A DNA stretch of 64,000 bases, taken from the NCBI RefSeq assembly GCF_018122625.2, contig NZ_JAGQFT020000002.1:310001-374000 (forward strand), in the 5' to 3' direction. The position numbers and the translations under genes were made by a program. The stretch's first letter is position 1. Every line of letters starts with the position of its first letter. Of the stretch, positions 49,950 to 59,389 are shown piece by piece. Under the pieces are notes generated by a model. The model did not search any database. It had not been told where the DNA came from and saw only the letters and a program-made list of their open reading frames with translations. Origin of the DNA: Coralloluteibacterium stylophorae (GTDB lineage Bacteria > Pseudomonadota > Gammaproteobacteria > Xanthomonadales > Xanthomonadaceae).

Positions 49950-50504
49950 ATGGGTGCTGCGATGCGCGGCCTGCTCCTGACCTGCCTGCTGGCGTGTGCG
50001 CCGCTCGCGCACGCCGCCGATCTCCTCGACGTCGACATGCGCCCGCTGGCCGGGCGCGAGGCGGTGAACCTGGCGCAGGCGTTCGCCGGCCAGGTGCTGC
50101 TGGTGGTGAACACCGCCAGCAAGTGCGGGTTCACACCGCAGTACGAGGGCCTGGAGGCGCTGCACCAGCGCTATCGCGGGCGCGGGTTCGCGGTCGTCGG
50201 CTTCCCCTCCAACGACTTCAAGGGCCAGGAGCCCGGCAGCGAGGCCGAGATCCAGTCGTTCTGCACGCTGACCTACGGGGTGAAGTTCCCCATGTTCGAG
50301 AAGGTGCACGTGGTCGGCGACGACGCCACCCCCTTGTACCGCCGGCTCGCCGCCGAGGCGGGCGAGGAACCCGGCTGGAACTTCCACAAGTACCTGGTGG
50401 GCCGCGACGGCACGGTCCTGGCCAGCTTCGGCAGCCGCACCGCGCCGGAGGATCCCGCCCTGGTCGCGGCGCTGGAGGCCGCGCTGGCCGCTCCCGCAGA
50501 TTGA
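49950..50504 (+). CDS. Glutathione peroxidase family protein, exported
   Basis: A 184-aa thiol peroxidase of the GPx family. The catalytic Cys59 is in NTASKCGFTPQY, with Gln in PSNDFKGQEPGS and Trp in GWNFHKYLV. The N-terminus is a signal peptide (MRGLLLTCLLACAPLAHAA), so it should act in the periplasm. ATG at 49962 is an equally good start. TACACT at 49926-49931 may be the -10. Uses thioredoxin or glutathione to reduce peroxides; the reductant is not decidable here. Confidence 0.9.
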   Translation: MGAAMRGLLLTCLLACAPLAHAADLLDVDMRPLAGREAVNLAQAFAGQVLLVVNTASKCGFTPQYEGLEALHQRYRGRGFAVVGFPSNDFKGQEPGSEAEIQSFCTLTYGVKFPMFEKVHVVGDDATPLYRRLAAEAGEEPGWNFHKYLVGRDGTVLASFGSRTAPEDPALVAALEAALAAPAD

Positions 50505-50606
50505 ACCTTCCGGGGCGGGCGCTGTCGCATTTGCTCGGCCGCCCGTGGCGCGGCAACAATGCCCTGCGCGCCCACTTTCCGCGCACCACCCAACCAGGAG
50601 TCACGA

Positions 50607-51419
50607 ATGAAGGTATTCCCTCGCACCGCCCTGATGCTGGCGGTGGCTCTGTCGCTGGCCGCCTGCAACCAGGCCGCCGATGACGCCGCGCCGGACGATG
50701 CCGCTCCCGCCACTGCCGAGAGCGCCGGGACCGCGACCGAGGGCATGCCGGCGATCGAAGGCCTGCCGAGCGAGAAGGACCGGGTCAGCTACATGCTCGG
50801 CATGGACATCGCCCGCAACCTCGAGCCGATCAAGGACGAGGTCGACCCCGAGGTCGTCGCCCGGGCGATGGGAGATGTCTTCGCCGGCAACGAGCCGCTG
50901 ATGACCGAGGAGCAGGGCCGCCAGGTCGCGCAGGCCTTCCAGACCAAGATGCAGCAGCGGCAGATGGAAGAGGCGCGTGCGCTGGCCGAGAAGAACAAGA
51001 CCGAGGGCGATGCCTTCCTCGCCGACAACGCCGGGAAGGAAGGCGTGCAGACCACCGAGTCCGGCCTGCAGTACCAGGTGGTGACCCAGGGTGAGGGCGA
51101 GACGCCCGACGCCACCGACACCGTGCGCGTGCACTACGTCGGCACGCTGCTCGACGGCAGCACCTTCGACAGCTCGCGCGAGCGCGGTGAGCCCGCCGAA
51201 TTCCGCCTCGACCAGGTCGTGCCCGGCTGGAGCGAGGGCGTGGCCCTGATGCCGGTCGGCAGCACCTACAAGTTCTGGATCCCGCCGGCCCTGGGCTACG
51301 GCGAGAGCGGCGTGCCCGGCGCGATCCCGCCGAACGCGGTGCTGAGCTTCGAGGTCGAGCTGCTCGACATCGTCGACCAGGGCGACGCGGCCGAGGAGGC
51401 CGCCCCGGCGAGCGAGTAG
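50607..51419 (+). CDS. FKBP-type peptidyl-prolyl isomerase, lipoprotein
   Basis: A 270-aa protein with lipobox LAAC (Cys20), an acidic linker, an N-terminal FkpA-like dimerisation region (DRVSYMLGMDIARNL) and a C-terminal FKBP domain (VRVHYVGTLLDGSTFDSS; IPPALGYGESG; AIPPNAVLSFEVELLDI). It catalyses proline isomerisation during folding of exported proteins, here tethered to a membrane. AGGAG lies 8 bases before ATG 50607. A terminator follows. Confidence 0.93.
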   Translation: MKVFPRTALMLAVALSLAACNQAADDAAPDDAAPATAESAGTATEGMPAIEGLPSEKDRVSYMLGMDIARNLEPIKDEVDPEVVARAMGDVFAGNEPLMTEEQGRQVAQAFQTKMQQRQMEEARALAEKNKTEGDAFLADNAGKEGVQTTESGLQYQVVTQGEGETPDATDTVRVHYVGTLLDGSTFDSSRERGEPAEFRLDQVVPGWSEGVALMPVGSTYKFWIPPALGYGESGVPGAIPPNAVLSFEVELLDIVDQGDAAEEAAPASE

Positions 51420-51443
51420 GCGCCGCCGCGGCAGATCCCGAGG

Positions 51444-51469
51444 ACGCCGGCCGTTCGCGCCGGCGTTTT
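51444..51469 (+). terminator. Rho-independent terminator after the FKBP gene
   Basis: An 8-bp stem ACGCCGGC/GCCGGCGT (51444-51451 with 51459-51466), 7-base loop and a T-run ending at 51469. Confidence 0.8.
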
Positions 51470-51564
51470 CGTTTCCGGCACCCGCGCCGCGCTGGACCCG
51501 GCCCGGTGCCGGCACCGACAATCCCGCACCCGCGGCGCGCCGCGTCCCGTCGAGCCACCGCCCC

Positions 51565-52851
51565 ATGCCGCAGCTGCCCCAGGTCGAGTCCGCCCGCATC
51601 GCCGTGATCGGCCTCGGCTACGTGGGGCTGCCGCTGGCCGCCGCCTTCGCCCGCGCGGGACTGGACACGGTGGGCTTCGACATCGACCCCGCGCGCGTGG
51701 CCGAGCTCGCCGCCGGCCGCGACCGCACCGGCGAACTCGACGCCGACGAGCTCGCGCACCTGGCCGGCGTGCGGCTGGCGGCCGATCCCGCGGTGCTCGC
51801 CGACCGCGACGTGTTCGTGGTCGCGGTGCCGACGCCTGTCGACCGCCGCAAGCTGCCCGACCTCGGGCCGATGCTGGCCGCCACCCGCACCGTCGCCGCG
51901 CACCTGCGCACGGGCGCGGTGGTCGTGTACGAGTCGACCGTCTATCCCGGCGCGACCGAGGAGGCCTGCGTACCGGTGCTCGAGCGCGCGTCGGGGCTGG
52001 CCTGCGGGCGCGACTTCGCCGTGGGCTACAGTCCGGAGCGGATCAACCCCGGCGACCGTACGCGGCGCCTGCCCGACATCGTCAAGGTGGTCTCGGCGTC
52101 CTCGCCCGACGCCGCGGCCTTCCTCGAGGCGCTGTACGCGCGGGTGGTGCCGGCAGGCATCCACGTGGCGCCCGACATCCGCACCGCAGAGGCCGCCAAG
52201 GCCATCGAGAACACCCAGCGCGACGTCAACATCGCCCTGGTCAACGAGCTGGCGATGGTGTTCGCGCGGCTGGGGATGGACACCGAGGCGGTGCTCGCCG
52301 CGGCGCGGACCAAGTGGAACTTCCTGCCGTTCTCGCCGGGCCTGGTCGGCGGGCACTGCATCGGCGTCGATCCCTACTACCTGATCCACAAGGCGACCGA
52401 GGCCGGCCACGTGCCCGACCTCATCACCGCCGCGCGCCGGGTCAACGAGGGCATGGCGCCCTACGTCGCCGCGCAGCTGATCCGGCTGATGGCCCGCGCC
52501 GGGCGACCGATCGCCGGCGGCCGGGTGCTGGTGCTGGGGGTGACCTTCAAGGAGGACTGCCCGGACCTGCGCAACTCGCAGGTCGGTACCATCGTCGAGG
52601 AACTGCGGGCCTGCCGGATCGAGGTCGACCTGCACGATCCCTGGGCCGACGCATGGGCCTGCGAGGCGGAATTCGGCCTCGCACCCGTGGCCGAACCGGC
52701 CGCCGCCGCCTACGACGCGGTGCTGCTGGCGGTCGCGCACCGGGAGTTCCGCGAGCGCGGCGCGGGGCTCCGCCGTCACCTGGTGCCCGGGGGCGTGCTC
52801 TACGACGTCAAGCGCGTCCTGCCGCGCGAGGCCGCCGACGCCCGGCTCTGA
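51565..52851 (+). CDS. Nucleotide-sugar dehydrogenase, TviB/WbpO-like
   Basis: A 428-aa UDP-sugar 6-dehydrogenase. NAD motif IGLGYVGLP is at residues ~15-23, with YESTVYPGATEE and the catalytic Cys265 in GGHCIGVDPYYL. The TviB/WbpO branch oxidises UDP-GlcNAc or UDP-GalNAc to the uronic acid, in contrast to Ugd, which acts on UDP-glucose. No polysaccharide genes adjoin it here. It might feed glycan assembly elsewhere, conceivably the cluster at 3666-15645. Confidence 0.88.
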   Translation: MPQLPQVESARIAVIGLGYVGLPLAAAFARAGLDTVGFDIDPARVAELAAGRDRTGELDADELAHLAGVRLAADPAVLADRDVFVVAVPTPVDRRKLPDLGPMLAATRTVAAHLRTGAVVVYESTVYPGATEEACVPVLERASGLACGRDFAVGYSPERINPGDRTRRLPDIVKVVSASSPDAAAFLEALYARVVPAGIHVAPDIRTAEAAKAIENTQRDVNIALVNELAMVFARLGMDTEAVLAAARTKWNFLPFSPGLVGGHCIGVDPYYLIHKATEAGHVPDLITAARRVNEGMAPYVAAQLIRLMARAGRPIAGGRVLVLGVTFKEDCPDLRNSQVGTIVEELRACRIEVDLHDPWADAWACEAEFGLAPVAEPAAAAYDAVLLAVAHREFRERGAGLRRHLVPGGVLYDVKRVLPREAADARL

Positions 52852-52866
52852 CGCCGGCGCCTCGTC

Positions 52867-52872
52867 TAGAAT
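52867..52872 (+). promoter_or_regulatory. -10-like element directly before slyX
   Basis: TAGAAT in GTCTAGAATTC, only 7 bases before the slyX ATG. If used, the mRNA would be nearly leaderless. Alternatively slyX is read through from the upstream dehydrogenase gene, 28 bases away. Confidence 0.35.
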
Positions 52873-52879
52873 TCACGCG

Positions 52880-53092
52880 ATGGATGATCTGATCGAACGC
52901 CTGGTCGAACTGGAAATGCGGGTGAGTTTCCAGGAGCAGGCCATCACCGAACTGAGCGACGCCCTCGCCGAGGCGCGGGCCGAATCGGCGCGCAATGCCC
53001 TGCAGCTCGAGCGCGTGCTCGCCGACCTCGGCCAGATGCGCGGCCTGCTCAATTCCGACCCGGGCGCGGAACCCCCGCCGCCGCATTACTGA
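52880..53092 (+). CDS. slyX: SlyX protein
   Basis: A 70-aa coiled-coil protein. It starts MDDLIERLVELEMRVSFQEQ, followed by ITELSDAL and a proline-rich C-terminus ending in PPPPHY, the classic SlyX pattern. Function is not well defined (named after co-location with slyD, a folding factor). It precedes a DUF2058 gene with a 45-bp gap. Confidence 0.92.
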   Translation: MDDLIERLVELEMRVSFQEQAITELSDALAEARAESARNALQLERVLADLGQMRGLLNSDPGAEPPPPHY

Positions 53093-53137
53093 TCCGCGCG
53101 TGCCGGTCCTCCCAGCGACTTCCCAGCGATCCACCTC

Positions 53138-53755
53138 ATGAGCAACAGCCTCCGCGACCAGCTGACCCAGCTCGGCTTCAAGTCCGCCCCGCAGCCGGAG
53201 CGCCGGTCGAAGCCGGCCGGGCCGCGTCCCGACCGCAGCGAGCGCAGGGGCGAGGGCAAGCCGCGCGACAAGGCGCCGCCGCCGCGGCGGCAGGGCGGCG
53301 AGCGCGCCGCCAAGGGCAGGCCGCGCGGCGGCGAGATGGACCTGGCCAAGGCCTACGCGATCCGCGCCCAGACCGAGAAGAACGAGCGCATCGCCGCCGA
53401 GAAGCAGAAGCAGGAGGAGGCGCGCGCGCGGCGGGAGGCGCGGGCGAAGCTCGCCGAACTCGTCAGGGACCGGACGCTCAACGTCGAGGACGCCGACATC
53501 GCGCGGCACTTCGAGTATGGCGGCAAGATCAAGCGCATCTACGTCACCGCCGACCAGCTGAAGGCGCTCAACGCCGGGGAACTCGGGGTACTGCAGATCG
53601 ACGGGCGCTACAAGCTGGTGACCGCGGCGGTGCTGGCCGAGGCCGAGGCGGTGTTCGCGCCGGCGGTGGCGCTCAAGGTCGATCCCGATGCGCCCGCGGC
53701 CGACGATCCCTATGCCGACCCCAAGTACCAGGTGCCCGACGACCTGGTCTGGTGA
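53138..53755 (+). CDS. DUF2058 (YaiL-like) nucleoprotein/polynucleotide-associated protein
   Basis: A 205-aa highly charged protein. The N-terminal SLRDQLTQLGF motif, a Lys/Arg-rich middle (~residues 20-110) and the structured C-terminal part HFEYGGKIKRIYVTADQLKAL followed by LGVLQIDGRYKLV are characteristic of DUF2058. Proposed in the literature to associate with nucleic acids or ribosomes; no defined enzymatic role. Downstream of slyX, as often seen. Confidence 0.9.
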   Translation: MSNSLRDQLTQLGFKSAPQPERRSKPAGPRPDRSERRGEGKPRDKAPPPRRQGGERAAKGRPRGGEMDLAKAYAIRAQTEKNERIAAEKQKQEEARARREARAKLAELVRDRTLNVEDADIARHFEYGGKIKRIYVTADQLKALNAGELGVLQIDGRYKLVTAAVLAEAEAVFAPAVALKVDPDAPAADDPYADPKYQVPDDLVW

Positions 53756-53842
53756 CCTCGCGCCGCGCCGTCACGTTCACGGGCGTTGCGCGCCGGTGGC
53801 GCCTAGACTCGTCGCCTCCCGAAGTGCAGGAACCCATCCGCC

Positions 53843-54352
53843 ATGACTGAGCAGACCCACGACGCCCGTCCCGCCCGCCGCAGGAAGAGCCCCGTGCTGC
53901 CGATCGTCGCCCTGGTGGTCGCGGTCGTGCTGTTCGGCCTCGGCTTCTGGCTCGGCCGTGCCGGCCCCGCGGCCGAGGTCGAGTCGCTGACCACCGAGCT
54001 CGCCGACGCCCGCGCCGCCGGCCGCGATGCCCAGCGCCAGCAGGCGGTGGTCGAGGACTGGCTGCAGCTGCGCGAGGCCCAGCTCACGGTGCAGGGCGCG
54101 GCCGAGGAACTCGACCGCCGCAACTTCGGCAGCGCCGAGGACCGCATCAAGCAGGCGGCCGCCGCGCTGGGCGACATCGACGCCGAGGCCATGGGCATCG
54201 ACCGCCAGCGGCTCGAGCAGCTGCGCCAGCGCATGGAGTCGATCACGCTTGCGGTCACCCCCGACCTGCAGCCGCAGCGCGAACGCGTGCAGCAGCTTTC
54301 CGCGCAGCTCGACGCGCTGGCGCCGTCGCCCGAGCGTCGTCGCGCCCGCTGA
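53843..54352 (+). CDS. Small membrane-anchored coiled-coil protein
   Basis: A 169-aa protein of unknown function. A short basic cytoplasmic tail is followed by one transmembrane helix (residues ~18-40, LPIVALVVAVVLFGLGFWLG) and ~125 residues of predicted coiled coil rich in Ala/Glu/Arg/Gln. It resembles no family I can name. TAGACT at 53804-53809 could be its -10. Confidence 0.6.
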   Translation: MTEQTHDARPARRRKSPVLPIVALVVAVVLFGLGFWLGRAGPAAEVESLTTELADARAAGRDAQRQQAVVEDWLQLREAQLTVQGAAEELDRRNFGSAEDRIKQAAAALGDIDAEAMGIDRQRLEQLRQRMESITLAVTPDLQPQRERVQQLSAQLDALAPSPERRRAR

Positions 54353-54360
54353 GGCTGCGC

Positions 54361-54385
54361 GCCGGCCGCTCAGGCGGCGGCCGGC
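54361..54385. terminator. Hairpin between convergent genes
   Basis: GCCGGCCGC (54361-54369) pairs with GCGGCCGGC (54377-54385) around a 7-base loop that overlaps the cysG stop codon. No T-run; possible bidirectional block. Confidence 0.45.
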
Positions 54386-55797
54386 AGGGGGTGCTCGCCG
54401 CGCAGCGGCGGCGCCCCGAACCAGGCCAGTTCCGTCGCCAGCCCGGCGACCTCGCCGAGGATCAGCAGCGCGGGCGAACGCACCGCATGGCGCGCCGCGT
54501 CCTCGGGCAGCCGCGCGAGCTGCCCGGCGATCACCCGCTGATCCGGCCGCGAGCCGTTCTCGACCAGGGCATAGGGCGTGGTGCCGCCGCGCCCGGCGGC
54601 GATGAGGCGCTCGCGCAGGGTGGCGAGGCTGCCGACGCCCATGTAGACCGCGAGCGTCTGCCGCTCCTGCGCCAGCGCGTCCCAGTCGAGCGTGTCCAGC
54701 GAATCGCTGCAGTGCGCGGTGACCAGGCGCACCGACTGGGCGTGCGCGCGGTGGGTCAGCGGCACGCCGGCGTAGGCCGCGCAGGCCACCGCCGCGGTGA
54801 TGCCGGGGACCACGGACCAGGCGATGCCCTCGGCGCGCAGGAACTCGAGTTCCTCGCCGCCGCGCCCGAACACGAACGGATCGCCGCCCTTGAGCCGCAC
54901 CACGCGGCGCCCGGCGCGCGCGTGCTCGCGCATCAGCGCGTGGATCCGGCTCTGGGCGACGCTGTGCCCGCCCGCGCTCTTGCCGACCGCGACGAAGTCG
55001 GCGTCGCGCCGCGCCAGCGCCAGCACCTCGGCGCTGACCAGCTGGTCGTGGAGGATGACGTCTGCCTCGTTCAGCGCGCGCAGCGCGGCCAGGGTCAGCA
55101 GGCCCGGATCGCCGGGGCCCGCGCCGACCAGCACCACCGAGCCGGCGGCGGCAGTCGACGCCTGCGGCTGCGCGAGGGCGGCGTCCAGCGCCGCCTCCGC
55201 CTCGGCCATGCGGCGCCGGCGGACCAGGCCGGGAAGCGGGCCGTCGAGCAGGGCGTCGAAGAAGCGGCGCCGGTCGGCGGGCGCCGGCAGGCGCGCGCGG
55301 ATGTCGCCGCGGCGGCGCGCGAGCAGCGTCGCGAGGTCGCCGATCGAGGCATCGAGCTCGGTCTCGAGCCGCCGGCGCAGCAACCGCGCCAGCATCGGGA
55401 CCCCGCCGCCGCTGGAGATCGCGACCTGCACCGGACCGCGATCGACGACGGCCGGCACCTGCACGCTGGACAGGGCGGCGTCGTCGACCACGTTGGCCAG
55501 GATCCGGCGCGCCTCGGCGGCGGCGGCGACCTCGCGGTTGACCTCGACGTCGTCGGTGGCGGCGACGACCAGCCAGGCGGCGTCCAGCCGCGCCGGTTCG
55601 AAGCGGCCGCGCCACCAGCGCACCGTACCGTTCCCGGCCTGGCGCAACAGGCCCTCGCACAGCGCCGGCGCCACCACCTCGACGCTGGCGCCGGCCGCGA
55701 GCAGCGCGGCGACCTTGCGCTCGGCGACGGGACCGCCGCCGACCACCACCACGGTGCGTCCGGCGAGGTCGGCGAACAGGGCGAAGAGACGGGGCAT
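54370..55797 (-). CDS. cysG: Siroheme synthase CysG
   Basis: A 475-aa trifunctional enzyme. The N-terminal precorrin-2 dehydrogenase/ferrochelatase half has the NAD motif [13 protein letters not shown] linker follows, then the C-terminal SAM uroporphyrinogen-III methyltransferase half ([39 protein letters not shown]). It makes siroheme, the cofactor of CysI a few genes away. ATG at 55797 has GAGG upstream. Divergent from cysB. Confidence 0.96.
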   Translation of the reverse strand: MPRLFALFADLAGRTVVVVGGGPVAERKVAALLAAGASVEVVAPALCEGLLRQAGNGTVRWWRGRFEPARLDAAWLVVAATDDVEVNREVAAAAEARRILANVVDDAALSSVQVPAVVDRGPVQVAISSGGGVPMLARLLRRRLETELDASIGDLATLLARRRGDIRARLPAPADRRRFFDALLDGPLPGLVRRRRMAEAEAALDAALAQPQASTAAAGSVVLVGAGPGDPGLLTLAALRALNEADVILHDQLVSAEVLALARRDADFVAVGKSAGGHSVAQSRIHALMREHARAGRRVVRLKGGDPFVFGRGGEELEFLRAEGIAWSVVPGITAAVACAAYAGVPLTHRAHAQSVRLVTAHCSDSLDTLDWDALAQERQTLAVYMGVGSLATLRERLIAAGRGGTTPYALVENGSRPDQRVIAGQLARLPEDAARHAVRSPALLILGEVAGLATELAWFGAPPLRGEHPLPAAA

Positions 55798-55924
55798 GGC
55801 GCACCTCGGGCGCGATCGCGATGCAGTCACGCTAGGCCCGCGGCGGGCGCGCCGGAAATGATTTGGCGTGCCGACGATATGCAGTGTGGTCATGAGTGCG
55901 GACCCTGCCCGCGCGGCGATCGCC

Positions 55925-55930
55925 TAGAGT
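55925..55930 (+). promoter_or_regulatory. -10-like element upstream of cysB
   Basis: TAGAGT in CGCCTAGAGTC, 43 bases before the cysB start, within the cysG-cysB divergent gap. The AT-richer patch just upstream (~55855-55895) would be the place for -35 elements and CysB binding; no exact site can be assigned. Confidence 0.4.
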
Positions 55931-55973
55931 CCCGGGACGGGCCGTGCCGCCCGCCGCCGCCGGACCCGCAAGG

Positions 55974-56957
55974 ATGACGCTCACCCAGCTCCGCTACCTC
56001 GTCGCCATCGCCGACGCCGACCTCAACATCACCCTGGCCGCCGCGCGCGTGCACGCGACCCAGCCGGGCCTGTCCAAGCAGCTCAAGCAGCTCGAGGACG
56101 AGCTCGGTTTCCTGCTGTTCTCCCGTCGCGGCCGCAGCCTCGGCGCGGTGACCGAGGCCGGCGCCGAGATCATCGCCCATGCGCGCACGGTGCTGGCGGA
56201 GACCAACAACATCCGCAGCGTCGCCGCCAACCGCCGCCGCGAGCGCCGCGGCCGCCTCGGGGTGGCGACCACCCATACCCAGGCCAGCTTCGTGCTGCCG
56301 CCGGCGATCGCGCAGGTCCGTCGCGCCTTCCCGCTGATCAACGTGCACCTGCAGCCGGTGCCGGAGGACGCCCTGCTCGACCTGCTGCGCGCCGGCCGCG
56401 CCGATCTGGCGATCATCAGCACCGCGGGCAGCGTGCCGGTGGGCGGCGTGGCCGTGCCCCTGTACCGCTGGCGCCGCAAGGTGGTCGTGCCGACCGGCCA
56501 CGCGCTGGACCGGCCCGGCCCGTCGCCCGGCCTGCGCACGCTCGCCGAGCACCCATTGATCAGCTACGAATCCTCCAACAACGACGATTCGTCGTTGCGC
56601 GGCGCCTTCGCCGCCGAGGCGCTGGAGCCGACCTTCTCGCTCACCGCGATCGACGCCGACGTCATCAAGACCTACGTGCGGCGCGGCTTCGGCGTCGGCC
56701 TGCTCGCGGAGATGGCGCTGACCGCCGCCGACACCGACCTGCGGGTGATGGACGCGCCGGCCGACATCCCCGAATGCATCACCTGGGCCCTGCTGCCGCG
56801 CGAGAGCGTGCTGCGCGACTACACCGTGGAGCTGGTGCACGCGATGGCGCCCCAGGTCGATGGCCGCGAGCTGCGCGCGGTGATGGAGGGCAACCGCGAG
56901 GCCGCGTGGAACACGCCGCCGACCTGGCAGGAGCTGACCCAGACCATCACGGTCTGA
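55974..56957 (+). CDS. cysB: LysR-type regulator CysB
   Basis: A 327-aa LysR-family activator. The N-terminal wHTH (LTQLRYLVAIADADLNIT; ATQPGLSKQLKQLE) has the CysB hallmark spacing; the effector domain includes TTHTQASFVLP and YESSNNDD, implicated in N-acetylserine/sulfate sensing. It should activate cysJIH and cysD-cysNC when sulfur is limiting. Length matches E. coli CysB (324 aa). Convergent with cysH. Confidence 0.95.
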   Translation: MTLTQLRYLVAIADADLNITLAAARVHATQPGLSKQLKQLEDELGFLLFSRRGRSLGAVTEAGAEIIAHARTVLAETNNIRSVAANRRRERRGRLGVATTHTQASFVLPPAIAQVRRAFPLINVHLQPVPEDALLDLLRAGRADLAIISTAGSVPVGGVAVPLYRWRRKVVVPTGHALDRPGPSPGLRTLAEHPLISYESSNNDDSSLRGAFAAEALEPTFSLTAIDADVIKTYVRRGFGVGLLAEMALTAADTDLRVMDAPADIPECITWALLPRESVLRDYTVELVHAMAPQVDGRELRAVMEGNREAAWNTPPTWQELTQTITV

Positions 56958-56963
56958 ACGTCC

Positions 56964-57680
56964 TCAGATCTCCACGTGCAGACCGCACTCGCGGACCAGG
57001 CCGTGGAAGCGGGTGTCCTCCGGGTCCATGCCATCGGCGAGCGGGCGGGTCGAGTGGGTATCGCCTACCGACACGTAGCCCTGCTCCCACAGCGGGTGGT
57101 AGGGCAGGTCGTGGGCGCGCAGGTACTGCCAGACATCGCGGTCGCTCCAGTCGGCGAGCGGGTTGAGCTTCCACAGCGCGTCGTGGCGCTCGAGCAGGCC
57201 GATCCCGGCGCGGCTGCGCGCCTGGCGGCGGCGCAGGCCGGTGATCCAGGTGCCTGCGCCGAGCTCGGCGAGCGCGCGGCGCATGGGTTCGACCTTGCGG
57301 ATCCGGTTGTAGGTCGCCAGGCCTGCGGCGCCCTGTTCCCACAGGCGCCCGTGGCGCGCCTCCATCCAGGCGGCGCCGACCTCGGCGCGGTAGACGCGCA
57401 GGTCGAGGCCGAGGCGCTCGCGCAGGGCGTCTGCGAAGCGGTAGGTCTCGGCGAACAGGTAGCCGGTGTCGATCAGCACCACCGGGATGTCGGGGCGCAA
57501 GGTCGCCGCCATGTGCAGCGACACCGCCGCCTGGGTCCCGAAGCTGGAGGACAGCACGTGTGCGCCCGGCAGCGTCGCCAGCGCCCAGGCGAGTCGTTCG
57601 GGTGCGCTGCGGTCGGCGAGCCAGGCGTCGCAGGCGGCCAGCGCCGCGTCGTCGCCTGGAACGTGCGGTGCAGCGCTCAT
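56964..57680 (-). CDS. cysH: Phosphoadenosine phosphosulfate (PAPS) reductase
   Basis: A 238-aa enzyme reducing PAPS to sulfite with thioredoxin. The PP-loop-like motif [13 protein letters not shown] is present, with [12 protein letters not shown] and the catalytic C-terminal ECGLH. Only that cysteine and one N-terminal Cys are present: the CC...CxxC iron-sulfur ligands of APS reductases are absent, so it uses PAPS, in keeping with the cysC domain in the neighbouring cysNC. ATGA overlap with cysI. Confidence 0.95.
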   Translation of the reverse strand: MSAAPHVPGDDAALAACDAWLADRSAPERLAWALATLPGAHVLSSSFGTQAAVSLHMAATLRPDIPVVLIDTGYLFAETYRFADALRERLGLDLRVYRAEVGAAWMEARHGRLWEQGAAGLATYNRIRKVEPMRRALAELGAGTWITGLRRRQARSRAGIGLLERHDALWKLNPLADWSDRDVWQYLRAHDLPYHPLWEQGYVSVGDTHSTRPLADGMDPEDTRFHGLVRECGLHVEI

Positions 57681-59377
57681 GCCGGCGCCTCCTCCACGAC
57701 GCGGTGGGTGGGGTACGGCGGCAGGGCGACGATGCCGGTGCGGTGCAGGAAGTCGCCGAAGCCCTCGTCGCCGCCGCGTTCGGCGGCGAAGCGGGCCAGC
57801 AGCGGATCGAGCGTGGCCAGGATCTCCTCCTCGGCGACGTTCTCGCGGTGCAGGGTGTTGAGGCGCTGGCCGCGGCGGTCACCGCCGAGCATGAGGTTGT
57901 AGCGACCCGGCGCCTTGCCGACCAGGGCGATCTCGGCGAGATAGGGCCGCGAGCAGCCGTTCGGGCAGCCGGAGATGCGCAGCACGATCGGCACCTCCCG
58001 CAGCCCGTGGCCATCGAGCAGCGCGTCGAGCCGTGCGCTGAAGTCCGGCAGGTAGCGCTCGGCCTCGGCCATCGCCAGGCCGCAGGTCGGCAGCGCCACG
58101 CAGGCCAGCGCACCGCGCGCCAGGGCGCTGCCGCGCAGGCCGGCGTCGAGGCCGTGGTTTTCGACGAGGGCGTCGATCCGCGCGCGCTCGGCGGGCTCGA
58201 CCCCGGCCACCACCAGGTTCTGGTTCGGGGTCAGGCGGAACTCGCCGCGGTGGATCGCCGCGATCGCGCGCAGCCCGGTCAGGTGCAGCGCACCGGGACG
58301 GTCGGCGATGCGCCCGGCGACGACCTGCAGGGTCAGGTGCCAGCGTCCGTCGTCGCCCTCGGTCCAGCCGAAGCGGTCGCCGTTGTGCTCGAACCGGCCG
58401 GCACGCGGCGGCGCGAAGGCGATGCCGGCACGGCGCTCGATCTCGGCGCGGATCGCATCCAGACCGCGGTCGTCGATGGTGTACTTGAAGCGTGCGCGCT
58501 TGCGGATCTCGCGGTTGCCGAGGTCGCGCTGGGTGGTGACCACTGCGGTCGCCACCTCCAGCAGGCGCTCGCGCGGGACGAAGCCGATCACGCTGCCGAC
58601 CCGCGGGTAGGTCTCGGCGTCGCCGTGGCTCGCGCCCATGCCGCCGCCGATGCTGACGTCGTAGCCGAGGATGCTGCCGTCGTCGCCAGCAACGCCGATC
58701 AGCCCCAGGTCGTTGGCGAACACGTCGACGTCGTTCAGCGGCGGCAGCGCGAAGCCGATCTTGAACTTGCGCGGCAGGTAGCGCTCGCCGTAGACCGGCT
58801 CGGTCTCCTCGCCGCTGCCGGCCACGCGCTCCTCGTCGAGCCAGATCTCGTAGTAGGCGCGGCTGTTGGGCAGCAGGTGTTCGGACACCGCCGCGGCGTC
58901 CGCGTACAGCGTGGCATGGGCGGCCGAGAGCAGCGGGTTGGCCGCGACCTGCACGTTGCGGTTGACGTCGCCGCAGGCGGCGAGGGTGTCGATGAGGCTG
59001 GCGTTTATCGCCTGCATCGTCGCCTTGAGCTCGCGCTTGATCACGCCGTGGAACTGGAACGCCTGGCGCGTGGTGATGCGCAGCGAATGGTTGGCATGGC
59101 GGGTGGCGATGGCGTCCAGCGCCAGCCACTGCGCCGGGGTGACCACGCCGCCCGGCGTGCGCGTGCGGATCATGAACTGGTAGGCCGGCTCGAGCTTTTG
59201 CCGGCGGCGCTCGTCGCGCAGGTCGCGGTCGTCCTGCTGGTAGCTGCCGTGGTACTTGATGACCGTGGTGTCGGCCTCTGACAGGGCGCCGGTGACCGGA
59301 TCGGCGAGGCCGGCCTCGATCGTGCCGCGCAGGCGGCGGCTGTGCTGCTTGATGTCCTCGACGGAGTGGGTGCTCAT
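57677..59377 (-). CDS. cysI: Sulfite reductase hemoprotein subunit (beta)
   Basis: A 566-aa siroheme/4Fe-4S enzyme reducing sulfite to sulfide. Repeated sulfite/nitrite-reductase half-domains are visible ([21 protein letters not shown] in the N half). The cluster ligands are CVALPTC, then GCPNGC near the C-terminus (C-x5-C...C-x3-C). Middle gene of cysJ-cysI-cysH. Confidence 0.96.
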   Translation of the reverse strand: MSTHSVEDIKQHSRRLRGTIEAGLADPVTGALSEADTTVIKYHGSYQQDDRDLRDERRRQKLEPAYQFMIRTRTPGGVVTPAQWLALDAIATRHANHSLRITTRQAFQFHGVIKRELKATMQAINASLIDTLAACGDVNRNVQVAANPLLSAAHATLYADAAAVSEHLLPNSRAYYEIWLDEERVAGSGEETEPVYGERYLPRKFKIGFALPPLNDVDVFANDLGLIGVAGDDGSILGYDVSIGGGMGASHGDAETYPRVGSVIGFVPRERLLEVATAVVTTQRDLGNREIRKRARFKYTIDDRGLDAIRAEIERRAGIAFAPPRAGRFEHNGDRFGWTEGDDGRWHLTLQVVAGRIADRPGALHLTGLRAIAAIHRGEFRLTPNQNLVVAGVEPAERARIDALVENHGLDAGLRGSALARGALACVALPTCGLAMAEAERYLPDFSARLDALLDGHGLREVPIVLRISGCPNGCSRPYLAEIALVGKAPGRYNLMLGGDRRGQRLNTLHRENVAEEEILATLDPLLARFAAERGGDEGFGDFLHRTGIVALPPYPTHRVVEEAPA

Positions 59378-59389
59378 GGTGGGTCCGGC

